Below are positions 34,857-42,340 of a stretch of DNA of 64,000 bases, piece by piece; position 1 is the stretch's first letter; each line of letters begins with the position of its first letter. The notes below the pieces were generated by a model. That model saw nothing but the letters and a program-made list of their open reading frames with translations. It had not been told where the DNA came from and searched no databases. The position numbers and the translations under genes were made by a program. Source of the stretch: Atopobium sp. (GTDB taxonomy: Bacteria; Actinomycetota; Coriobacteriia; Coriobacteriales; Atopobiaceae); NCBI GenBank assembly GCA_015258715.1, contig JABZHR010000001.1, forward strand, positions 124,001 to 188,000, written 5' to 3'.

Positions 34857-35925
34857 AGTTGGCTCCCCTAATATCGTTGTCTAGTAAATGAATGTTATTG
34901 CCGTCTATCAAATCTACCTCTATGTCATATCCTTGGTTTATATTCCCAACCATTAGGGATATGTCCTTCATATTATTTATCGTCTTCAGCTCATCGCAAA
35001 AACTTTGTACTAAAGGAGATGACCAAATAATATTAAGGCCTGATTTCCAATACTCCGATAAATTGTGGCGACGTATATTCCCAATAATTAAGGGGAAGTA
35101 TGGTGATACCATTACGCTTCCGTCCGCATGAATGGTAGCCTGATCCATAAGTCGTTCTAAATTTTTGAATCTAAAAATATGATCAAGTGGGTCTCCCCAC
35201 TGAATTTCAACTCTATTTTCAAATCTGTAACTATTTAACTGATTTATGAAATATATTAGTTTTTCATATTGAATCTCACTGGGCATAATTTCATTGTTCT
35301 CGCCAGCACGCCCATACATCATTAGTGGCTGTACTCTAAGCTCAATAGTGTCAACTAGATTTGAAGTAAATCTAGTTGATTGCCTAAATATCTGTGAAAT
35401 CTTTTGATAAGCATCTACAAAGTGATTAATATTGAACGATGTAGGTGAAAAAGCAATATCCAAATGTATATCAGTATTATTCAAGACGCAATCAATTGCA
35501 TCTATTGCTTTACAATATGCGTCTCTATTCTGTCTCAATTGATTATGTGAAGACTCATTACCATCTAAACTTATTTGTATTCCGTCAACCCCAATACTGT
35601 CTAACTCTTCGGACAAAACCTTGTTAATGTAATATCCATTCGTAACAAATGAGGTATGTATTCCTTGAGTCTTTAGCATTTTTAAACACTCACAAAGTAA
35701 GTCTTTCCTAAGTAAGGGCTCACCTCCACAAAAACAAACACTAAATGGCTTGTACTCAATAACTTCCGAGACAAAACGCAAAACTTCATCATCAGTAAGC
35801 TCATGCTTACATATAAAATTCTCACCGCTGCTGTTGTAGCAATGCAAGCACCTAAAGTTACACCTATTTGTAATATCAAAGGCAATATGGTGAGGATATC
35901 TTAGTATTTCAGCATATTTATTCAT
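34834..35925 (-). CDS. Radical SAM peptide-modifying enzyme with degenerate SPASM-like tail
   Basis: A 363-aa radical SAM protein. The cluster motif CNFRCLHC gives Cys22, Cys26 and Cys29; GGEPLL (SAM amino-group motif) follows near residue 72, then the QISLDG strand. The C-terminal part has the shape of a SPASM/twitch domain (HADGSVMVSPYFPLIIGNI, then LSEYW), but the positions usually holding Cys are Ser or Pro, so auxiliary cluster ligands seem missing. The ATG at 35925 overlaps the stop of the preceding gene by 8 bp; earlier in-frame Met codons (35934, 35961) are less likely. The enzyme likely modifies the 71-aa peptide encoded next to it. Confidence 0.9.
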   Translation of the reverse strand: MNKYAEILRYPHHIAFDITNRCNFRCLHCYNSSGENFICKHELTDDEVLRFVSEVIEYKPFSVCFCGGEPLLRKDLLCECLKMLKTQGIHTSFVTNGYYINKVLSEELDSIGVDGIQISLDGNESSHNQLRQNRDAYCKAIDAIDCVLNNTDIHLDIAFSPTSFNINHFVDAYQKISQIFRQSTRFTSNLVDTIELRVQPLMMYGRAGENNEIMPSEIQYEKLIYFINQLNSYRFENRVEIQWGDPLDHIFRFKNLERLMDQATIHADGSVMVSPYFPLIIGNIRRHNLSEYWKSGLNIIWSSPLVQSFCDELKTINNMKDISLMVGNINQGYDIEVDLIDGNNIHLLDNDIRGANYEKTRVF

Positions 35926-36709
35926 CAAAATCATCTCGAGAAATGCAAGTGATGATAACATCGCTCTTATTTAGTTCATCGTTTAAAATCAATTTATTTA
36001 ATGGCTTTTTAAAATTGGCCTGCAACAATTTGAAGCTATCGGCGTCTGTATTAAACAAGATATTATTTATATCATTGATTCTAAAAATACTTTTAAATAT
36101 TTGGCACAATTCAAATCTTGGGACGCTACATGATATTAAGTTCATAGACTTTCTGCCTGGCTCACTATGTTTAAGAACAAGATATCCAATAGCAGAGTCA
36201 TTCTTATTTACTATATAAAACGTATAACTTCTACTAAACAACGTTTCTCTCAGATATAAAAGATTATTAAAATCTACTTTTTCAATGGGCGATTTTAGTA
36301 CTATATTGTCTTTATTACTAATACTTAAATTGTAACAACATCCAATTTCATTAGGAGACAACTTGACCAGCTTAAAACCTGCTCCTATATTTACAGACTG
36401 GTACCTATAATCTAAGTGAATAATGTTTAAATCGATTAGTTTATTTATTGTCGAAGCAATATCTGCTTCTAGTTCGGCTTCCGATTTGATGTCATATATT
36501 GAAAGAAAGATATTTTTAATCTCTTCTATATTTTTATCCTCTATTAGTAGCTGATAAATTTGATGAGTAGTCGGATTCATTATGGTGAAATCTTTAATCA
36601 TATTCGGTGGAATTAGAGAATAATAACCGTTATTCTCTTCCCTAAGGTAAAGTAAAGGATTGATTGAAAAATCAAAACTTTTCAAATCTTCAAATGTATA
36701 AGCCTGCAT
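35918..36709 (-). CDS. PqqD-like RRE protein with a C-terminal GNAT-like domain
   Basis: A 263-aa protein, first gene of the peptide operon. Residues about 30-100 look like a PqqD/RRE domain, with strands, a NPTTHQIYQLL helix and a final helix ending KLIDLNIIHLD; such domains bind RiPP leader peptides. Residues about 140-250 resemble a GNAT acyltransferase (LRETLFSRSYTFYIVNKNDS, then IGYLVLKH), which would fit a peptide acylating role or simply a structural relative. Both matches are by eye and moderate. Four in-frame starts lie close together; the ATG at 36709 is 8 bp from CGAGG. It overlaps the radical SAM gene by 8 bp. Confidence 0.65.
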   Translation of the reverse strand: MQAYTFEDLKSFDFSINPLLYLREENNGYYSLIPPNMIKDFTIMNPTTHQIYQLLIEDKNIEEIKNIFLSIYDIKSEAELEADIASTINKLIDLNIIHLDYRYQSVNIGAGFKLVKLSPNEIGCCYNLSISNKDNIVLKSPIEKVDFNNLLYLRETLFSRSYTFYIVNKNDSAIGYLVLKHSEPGRKSMNLISCSVPRFELCQIFKSIFRINDINNILFNTDADSFKLLQANFKKPLNKLILNDELNKSDVIITCISRDDFDE

Positions 36710-36741
36710 CTTCATCACCTCGAATTTTATTCTAACAAAAA

Positions 36742-36747
36742 ATTATA
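36742..36747 (-). promoter_or_regulatory. Candidate -10 box of the radical-SAM peptide operon
   Basis: TATAAT on the minus strand, about 33 bp before the first start codon, in very AT-rich DNA. No good -35 is apparent, so confidence is low. Confidence 0.3.
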
Positions 36748-37256
36748 AATATTCTATGTAAATATGTACCCGATATTGTTTTATATGTAAACGGTAAATT
36801 TCTAATTATTTCTATCTAGATTAGATAAAGATAAAATTTGCATAATTCGCGTAACATCATAAATCGATATTGCACCTATACTTCTCAAACTAGCTGTATG
36901 CAGCTTTCCTAAATACAGTATCCAACTCCTATACATATCTTGATCTGATCATTTTCCAGCAGGTTTTTTTACTAATCAGTTCACTCCACCTGTGGTTTTG
37001 TACTTGATATTTGCTAGATAGTGTGCGTGAAGCACTTTGCAGTAACTGTTTACAGTATTAGGCACCTTTGTAAAAATTCTTCTCAAACACGTGTACTCAG
37101 CGCGCTATCTGGCAGGGCTTACGGGAGCCTTTGCAAAAAAAATATGCGGTTGCTAGGTTAACTCACTCGCTCTATCGGCTGCCCCAAGTAGAGAGGACTT
37201 TTTTCATAGCGTGTCCTCTCTGCCATCAATCCACCCGAGACAGAAGGGGCAGTGCT
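36748..37256. other. Gene-free gap with a hairpin, between the peptide operon and the phage remnant
   Basis: No convincing gene is present. An AT-rich part (to about 36850) gives way to mixed sequence. A hairpin at 37190-37221 (AGAGAGGAC pairing with GTCCTCTCT around a T-rich loop) lies 35 bp before the antirepressor remnant. Confidence 0.5.
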
Positions 37257-38034
37257 ATGAGTACATCGTTGCAGCTTTTCGAACACCCGAGCTTTGGGCA
37301 GGTACGCACGATTGAGCGTGATGGAGGTGAAATCCTTTTCTGTGGTAAAGACGTCGCAGAAGCTCTTGGCTACAAAGACCCAACAATGCTCTTAAGCTCC
37401 ATTATAAGGGGGTAGCAAATTACCATCTCCTTGAGACGCTTGGTGGTGTGCAAGACGCTCGCTTTATTACTGAAGCTGATCTCTATCGCCTCATCTTCAG
37501 CTCCAAGCTCCCCTCAGCGGTGGAGTTTGAAGCGTGAGTCACAGAGATAGTGCTGCCATCTATCAGAAAGATTGACGTGCATGCCGCGCCTCAAACAGTA
37601 GAAGAGATGCTCAAAAATCCCGAGGCTTTTCTTGAACTTGTTTAAAACTACGTCAAGCAAGAACGTGAGCTTAATGCCACATGCCAACTTCTCGCTGAGG
37701 CAAAGCCTAAAGTCATCTATTACGATATCGTGTTGAAATCCAAGTTATTCATGACGGTGACGCAGATTGCGAAGGACTTTGGACTGTCTGCTAAGCGTCT
37801 CAATAAGCTTTTAGCCGAGGTGGGCGTACAGTTTAAGCAGTCTAGTCAATGGCAGCTTTTCCAGACATATGCCGCAAAGGGCTATGTCCGGTCAGAAACC
37901 TACTTTGATGACTTCGGTGGCACACATCTTCTGACCAAGTGGACTCAAACGGGTACCTCTTTATTTACGACTTACTTAAAAACCGCTTTGGCATTTTGCC
38001 TGTATGCAAGCGCGAAGAGGCAGCTCACGCATAA
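37257..38034 (+). pseudogene. Decayed phage antirepressor (BRO-N plus KilAC)
   Basis: The 5' part encodes a BRO-N domain (MSTSLQLFEHPSFGQVRTI, then FCGKDVAEALGYKDP). After a frameshift near 37410 the same protein continues in another frame (TLGGVQDARFITEADLYRLI, SSKLPSAVEFEA). A TGA at 37535 replaces a Trp codon, a TAA at 37643 interrupts again, then a KilAC domain follows (MTVTQIAKDFGLSAKRLNKL). A second frameshift near 37953 leads to FIYDLLKNRFGILPVC and the stop at 38032. At least four lesions show the gene is dead. Such antirepressors control prophage induction. SD AGGGG is seen before the ATG. Confidence 0.88.
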
Positions 38035-38101
38035 GCCACCCGTTGTTCGTTTCACTGAGCTTGTAGATGCAAGTCCCAACCATGGGCGCTTTAACGCTAC
38101 T

Positions 38102-38429
38102 GTCCCAGGTAGGTGTGTGTATGTTTGCTCGCCCTACTTGGGAAACATTATCGTGAACCAGATTAGGGCAGCGCAGTTACCAAGTGGCGCGCATTTTATG
38201 AAGTGACACCAGTGGCACCCCATCTTTACTTTGACTGGTTTTTTTCAACGAGCATGACCGAAGTCTGATCTCCAAGTTCAACCGAAGGCTTATTGAGCAC
38301 ACCGATAAGCTATGAGTTGTAGCAGACACCATAAGCCCAGGCATTAAAGATGAAATCGCACATGCCCGCGCAATAGGAAAACCAATTTGCTATTTTAGTC
38401 GCACAACCACAAAGGACATATCATGCTAG
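38102..38429 (+). pseudogene. Decayed phage-type DUF7768-like gene
   Basis: Pieces of a small phage protein appear in different frames: CVYVCSPYLGN near 38115, TPVAPHLYFDWFF near 38215 and ISPGIKDEIAHARAIGKPIC near 38330. In intact relatives these follow one another in one frame. Stops and frameshifts separate them. The last piece ends at TAG (38427), overlapping the ATG of the next remnant. Confidence 0.7.
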
Positions 38430-38763
38430 ATACCGCACATACTCCCAAGAGTTTCTCGCTTCTGCACTCAGGACTTACCGGTGATAAGTTCAATACGAGC
38501 TATGCCCGTGAGGTCGCGGTGACAGGTGAGGCTGATCTTATTGAAGCCTGGACCTGGGTCAATGCAGATGCGATCCTTGAAGGCAACATTCGCAATAACG
38601 CTGTCTTTGTCTGGTCTGACTGCGTGGTTATGAATATGATAACAACCACACAGAAGACGAGCATGCCTGGATTGACCCGAAAAGGCTTGCTCAGCTCATG
38701 AGTAAGGTTGAGTTTGAACTGCCCCTCATTTCTTATGTCCAAGAAATGGGAGGCAGTTCATAA
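38423..38763 (+). pseudogene. Frameshifted unrecognised phage-island gene
   Basis: An open frame from ATG 38423 (MLDTAHTPKSFSLLHSGLTG) runs to about 38630. A one-base shift there is needed to continue into YEYDNNHTEDEHAWIDPKRL and MSKVEFELPLISYVQEMGG, ending at TAA 38761. Both halves are protein-like and the joined product would be about 113 aa. The family was not recognised. It follows two other decayed phage genes. Confidence 0.6.
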
Positions 38764-38827
38764 AAGATGCGTCCCTTTTAAGAAGCACATCTTTCATAGG
38801 GTTCTTTCATTAAAAAGCTATCTAAAG

Positions 38828-39055
38828 CTATCGATACGTACGCAACGCTTCGATAAGTTCGGAAGCTTCTATACCTAAGGCTTCGGCAAAAGAAAAAACT
38901 TCTCCGAGTTTAACGCCACGCTCACCTGATTCAACCTTTGATATGAATGCTTGATCTCCAGCAAGGTGCTCAGCAACCGCCTCTTGAGTAAGACGTTGCT
39001 TCTTTCGCAAATCGCGAAGGCACTGGCCCACTAATCTGTTAGATATCTGCTCCAT
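38828..39055 (-). CDS. XRE-family helix-turn-helix regulator
   Basis: A 75-aa protein made of one Cro/CI-type HTH domain: LRDLRKKQRLTQEAVAEHLA, then ISKVESGERGVKLGEVFSFA. It has no effector domain, like small phage or toxin-antitoxin regulators. It is intact and lies at the right end of the phage remnant on the opposite strand, so it may be the surviving regulator of that element. The ATG has a weak ribosome site. Confidence 0.9.
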   Translation of the reverse strand: MEQISNRLVGQCLRDLRKKQRLTQEAVAEHLAGDQAFISKVESGERGVKLGEVFSFAEALGIEASELIEALRTYR

Positions 39056-39115
39056 AAGTGCAGCGTAAAACTATCAACTCAAATATGCCAAAATCGCATA
39101 TTTTCTTAAAAAAGA

Positions 39116-39146
39116 AATTCTCCCCGACAAGTTCACGGGGAGAATT
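39116..39146 (-). terminator. Terminator of the DUF2207 gene
   Basis: AATTCTCCCCG pairs with CGGGGAGAATT; a T-rich run follows on the minus strand. It lies 50 bp past the stop. Confidence 0.85.
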
Positions 39147-39196
39147 AAAACCTTTAAACGTAGCTTCTCGTGGTGTTTATTGAAGCGTTTATGGCT

Positions 39197-41179
39197 TTAG
39201 AAACCGCCGCCACCGCCTCCACCGCCGAAGCCGCCACCGCCGCCTCCGGAGAAGCCACCACCAAAACCGCCGCCGGAGCTTGAGTTAGAAGAAGCAAGTG
39301 CCGCAGTTGAGACGGAATGAGCAGCTGTAACGCTCTTAGTTACGCTTTCAATCGCATTGGTTCGCATGCCATTTCCATAGTAATACCAGCTATAAACAGG
39401 CATAAACTGAGGATCTTTGAGCATCTCTGGCATTGCAACTTTCAGCTGCTCGATAACCTTATCCGCAACACCAAGTGCAACTGCCATAACCAGAAGCCTA
39501 TTCCAGAGAATGACATCGGTTGGAATTGCTTCGTGCAGGTTAGTGAACTCAGTAAGCCACTTTCTTAGCGCACGAGTCTTAGCGAGCGTCTCAACACCTT
39601 CTCTGTTCATTAAATCGAAAGAGCCAATGTTTACAAGTGCAACCAGACCGGCAATGACAAGAATAAACAGATGTAGTAGTAGATTGGCAAATGAAACATC
39701 AGCCATAACACCCATCATGAATGCAGCAGCGGCAACAAGAACATCGACAGCAATCAGAGCACCAAGAATTCCCTTACCGTGGAATGGAATCTTATTTGTT
39801 CCATACTTAGCAGCATAGCTAAGCTTGATGGGGCTCTCCCAAGACTCATATGCCTTATTAAAATCTTCTGGATGTGATGAAGCATACTTACCAATTTGTT
39901 TCATGGTAACAGTAGTGTTTACCGCTCCAGATTCTCCGGCCTTATCAAAGATGAGCCTCATTGCCATGATATCAATCTTATTTGACAGTGAACTGCCAGG
40001 GTAGAAAGGCTGCTGACTTTCTGAAAGGTCTTGAACCTTTGTAAGACAATAATCAGACTTCTCCATACCAAGGAAGTTTGTACTAACCGTCTTATTCAAG
40101 CTAATGTACTTTGAATCAGAAAGGTGCATAAGGGTTGCTGTCAGAGCGTCTCCCTTAATCAACTCACCGTTGTAAAGCATAGAAAGAACTGCCGGGTGAT
40201 CATTAGATGGAACATCTCTGTAGTAAAGGTCATTAAACTGAGGAGCCATTACCTTTTTGTATTGAATACGCAGTAAGATTGCTGCTACAACGGTGATAGC
40301 CGCAAGTACTAATGGTGCATAAAGAATAAGAGCTACCTGAGTTTTTGCAACATCACGCTTGTGATTTGCTTCATCCGCCCACGCTTGTTCCTCAGACAAG
40401 ATGCTACTCAGCTTATTCTGCTGAATAGGAGCTAGCCCAGAAACCCAATCAGTTGGGAACGTAATACGAGCTTCCGCAAATTCATCAGTTCCTACACCAG
40501 GAACTTTGTAGACAACTGCATTGTTGGTAATTTCAACATTTGCATCTAGTGGACCATGTCCCCAGGCGCGAACAGTATCTCCGGCAACTATAGATTGTCC
40601 TGATGGGACAGGAAGATGAATAGTAGCAGTGACATTTCGCGACTCAGAATCCCAGCCATCAGATACAAACTTCCAGTACAACTCCGCGGTATCCGACCAG
40701 TTTGTTACAACATTAGTAATGTCATACTCGATAGTTATATGTGCTGACTCATCATCATGCGCTGAATAAATCTTTAAGTTCAACATGTTGTTCGAGAGAG
40801 TTGGAACATAATACTCGTCTGAGTTGGAGCTATTTCCACTAGAGTCTTTGCTATAAATCTGACGCGTTCCTTGCCTATCCTGAACCTTAACTGAAGTAAT
40901 GTTTATTTCAACGTTCTGTCCATTGTATTTATTCTTTCCAACTGGAAGATTCCAATAGACACCATGAAAACTACCGTTGAAATAGAATGTACGAGTTTCT
41001 ACGACATGCAACGTTCCGTCTTTTTGAACCGTCGCATCAATATTTACCGTATCTATTGAAAGGTCGCGCGCAAATGCTTTTGTAGGCGTAATTAGAAACG
41101 CGACAGCTAATAGCATTACGCAAAGCGCAATCTTTACAAACTGGCTCCTTTTAGAAGAGCGAAGCGAGACTTTATACAT
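39197..41179 (-). CDS. DUF2207 membrane protein with Gly-rich tail
   Basis: A 660-aa protein with a signal sequence (about residues 16-38), a beta-rich extracytoplasmic domain (DATVQKDGTLHVVETRTFYF, then FHGVYWNLP, the DUF2207 hallmark), one helix near 285-305, a cytoplasmic part and two more helices near 485-535. The C-terminus is Ser- and Gly/Phe-rich (GGGFGGGFSGGGGGG), as in most members. The function of the family is unknown; many members are thought to be envelope-associated. The gene has its own terminator and no partner gene. Confidence 0.9.
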   Translation of the reverse strand: MYKVSLRSSKRSQFVKIALCVMLLAVAFLITPTKAFARDLSIDTVNIDATVQKDGTLHVVETRTFYFNGSFHGVYWNLPVGKNKYNGQNVEINITSVKVQDRQGTRQIYSKDSSGNSSNSDEYYVPTLSNNMLNLKIYSAHDDESAHITIEYDITNVVTNWSDTAELYWKFVSDGWDSESRNVTATIHLPVPSGQSIVAGDTVRAWGHGPLDANVEITNNAVVYKVPGVGTDEFAEARITFPTDWVSGLAPIQQNKLSSILSEEQAWADEANHKRDVAKTQVALILYAPLVLAAITVVAAILLRIQYKKVMAPQFNDLYYRDVPSNDHPAVLSMLYNGELIKGDALTATLMHLSDSKYISLNKTVSTNFLGMEKSDYCLTKVQDLSESQQPFYPGSSLSNKIDIMAMRLIFDKAGESGAVNTTVTMKQIGKYASSHPEDFNKAYESWESPIKLSYAAKYGTNKIPFHGKGILGALIAVDVLVAAAAFMMGVMADVSFANLLLHLFILVIAGLVALVNIGSFDLMNREGVETLAKTRALRKWLTEFTNLHEAIPTDVILWNRLLVMAVALGVADKVIEQLKVAMPEMLKDPQFMPVYSWYYYGNGMRTNAIESVTKSVTAAHSVSTAALASSNSSSGGGFGGGFSGGGGGGFGGGGGGGGF

Positions 41180-41233
41180 GGAAACTCCTTTATGTTACTT
41201 TCGCAACTCTTCTTAAAGGATACCACGTACTGT

Positions 41234-41506
41234 TTAATCTGCTGGTGAATATGAGTTATCCAGTTCAAACAAAGCAGGTGGCAGGCCTTTATCCCACTCC
41301 TCTCCTACTTCTTCGGAAAGCAAATACTCGTCAGTTTCTATAAAGGGAAGGTTGGCAATTCTTTTATTTCTTGATACTTCGAGATTGCATACAAGCGAGC
41401 TTGGACCGCTGAAGTCTAGAAGGCATCCGTAACAAATTTTCATGTCCTGAAACAGCTTTTCTCCGCATCTGGGGCAAATTTTGACGGAGTAGTTTTCTAT
41501 AGCCAT
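41234..41506 (-). CDS. Small zinc-ribbon protein at the end of the tad operon
   Basis: A 90-aa protein with a treble-clef or zinc-ribbon motif near the start (CPRCGEKLFQDMKICYGC, two CxxC pairs) followed by an acidic tail. The ATG at 41506 has GAAGGAGT four bases upstream, so the start is firm. The gene lies 143 bp inside the frame of the DUF192 gene, in another frame. Function unknown. Confidence 0.7.
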   Translation of the reverse strand: MAIENYSVKICPRCGEKLFQDMKICYGCLLDFSGPSSLVCNLEVSRNKRIANLPFIETDEYLLSEEVGEEWDKGLPPALFELDNSYSPAD

Positions 41507-41879
41507 AGCGACTCCTTCTTTCAACATTGCTTTCCTCAGTACTTATTTCTTGAATGAGCACTTTCTGACCAACCTCAAACCATGGAAAATCATCAACTGA
41601 TGGTCTTTCAAATGTGCAATAGGCACCCGCGCAGCTATGAATTTGTTTAGGATGTACTCGTCTCCGAATTTTTAAAATTTCTCCATGATCGTCTGCGAAT
41701 GCGATATCAATCGGATATGTCATTCCAAAAGTATGAACTGAAGAGCACCTTAGAAGTAAGACTGGAGGAGCCGTTATCTCGGTACCCAAAAGACCGACGA
41801 ACTTTTCGAAGCCTCCTTGTAACAATTCAAAAATTTGCTCCGAATTAGGGACTTCTTCTATCGAAACCTGTACATTCAT
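41364..41879 (-). CDS. DUF192 family protein, C-terminus running into the next gene
   Basis: A 171-aa product. The DUF192 core is clear: LLLRCSSVHTFGMTYPIDIA, then DDHGEILKIRRRVHPKQ and GAYCTFERPS. DUF192 proteins of about 110-130 aa are common, often near Tad or secretion loci, with no known function. Here the last 47 or so residues overlap the zinc-ribbon gene and look like an alternate-frame readthrough (basic, no domain character). A stop may have been lost by mutation. The start ATG (41879) overlaps the end of the TadE-like gene (stop at 41882), with an earlier TTG in frame at 41885. Confidence 0.72.
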   Translation of the reverse strand: MNVQVSIEEVPNSEQIFELLQGGFEKFVGLLGTEITAPPVLLLRCSSVHTFGMTYPIDIAFADDHGEILKIRRRVHPKQIHSCAGAYCTFERPSVDDFPWFEVGQKVLIQEISTEESNVERRSRYGYRKLLRQNLPQMRRKAVSGHENLLRMPSRLQRSKLACMQSRSIKK

Positions 41880-41881
41880 TT

Positions 41882-42340
41882 TCAAATCACTACTCCCGAC
41901 TTATAGGGACTAACAACAATTGAAGTTGTATGGGTAAGGTACAGAGGAGACTCTAATGACACTAAGGGGAGACGCACAGTATGTGGCCAAGGTCTGTACT
42001 TTAGAGTTGCTTGATATTTAGGAAAAACAGAGACCATGTTCCCAATCCCCTCACTTTCTCCCTCCAATGAGACAACAATGTCGCAATTGTTATCACATTT
42101 AAGAGCAGCTTTTATTTTCTGAGTTAAGTTTTCTAGTGCTCCTCCATCTGTGGAATGACTAGAAGAAATTCCATGAGCAATAATTTGATTCGCCGCAACA
42201 CGATCAAACTTTGAGCACATATCTGCAAACTTAAATAGATTGATTGCAATTAAAGCTACTACCAATACAACTGGAAGTACCAATGCAGTCTCAACAAACA
42301 TTTGCCCTTTTTGGCAACAAAGAAATTTCATTTTTCTCAT
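41882..42340 (-). CDS. TadE-like pseudopilin (minor pilin)
   Basis: A 152-aa protein with the prepilin-type motif KGQMFVETALVLPVVL at residues 12-27: G|QMFVET gives the expected G|xxxxE cleavage position, followed by a hydrophobic helix to about residue 36. The remaining part is extracytoplasmic with two Cys. TadE/TadF-type pseudopilins are needed for Flp pilus assembly. The ATG overlaps the end of the larger TadG-like gene by 4 bp. Confidence 0.8.
   Translation of the reverse strand: MRKMKFLCCQKGQMFVETALVLPVVLVVALIAINLFKFADMCSKFDRVAANQIIAHGISSSHSTDGGALENLTQKIKAALKCDNNCDIVVSLEGESEGIGNMVSVFPKYQATLKYRPWPHTVRLPLVSLESPLYLTHTTSIVVSPYKSGVVI

Noticed and set aside
34129..39060. Attachment-site repeat of the tRNA-Phe 3' end at the far end of the island
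   Set aside because: No second copy of the T-arm/CCA sequence was found by eye between 34.1 and 39.2 kb, and no integrase gene is present.
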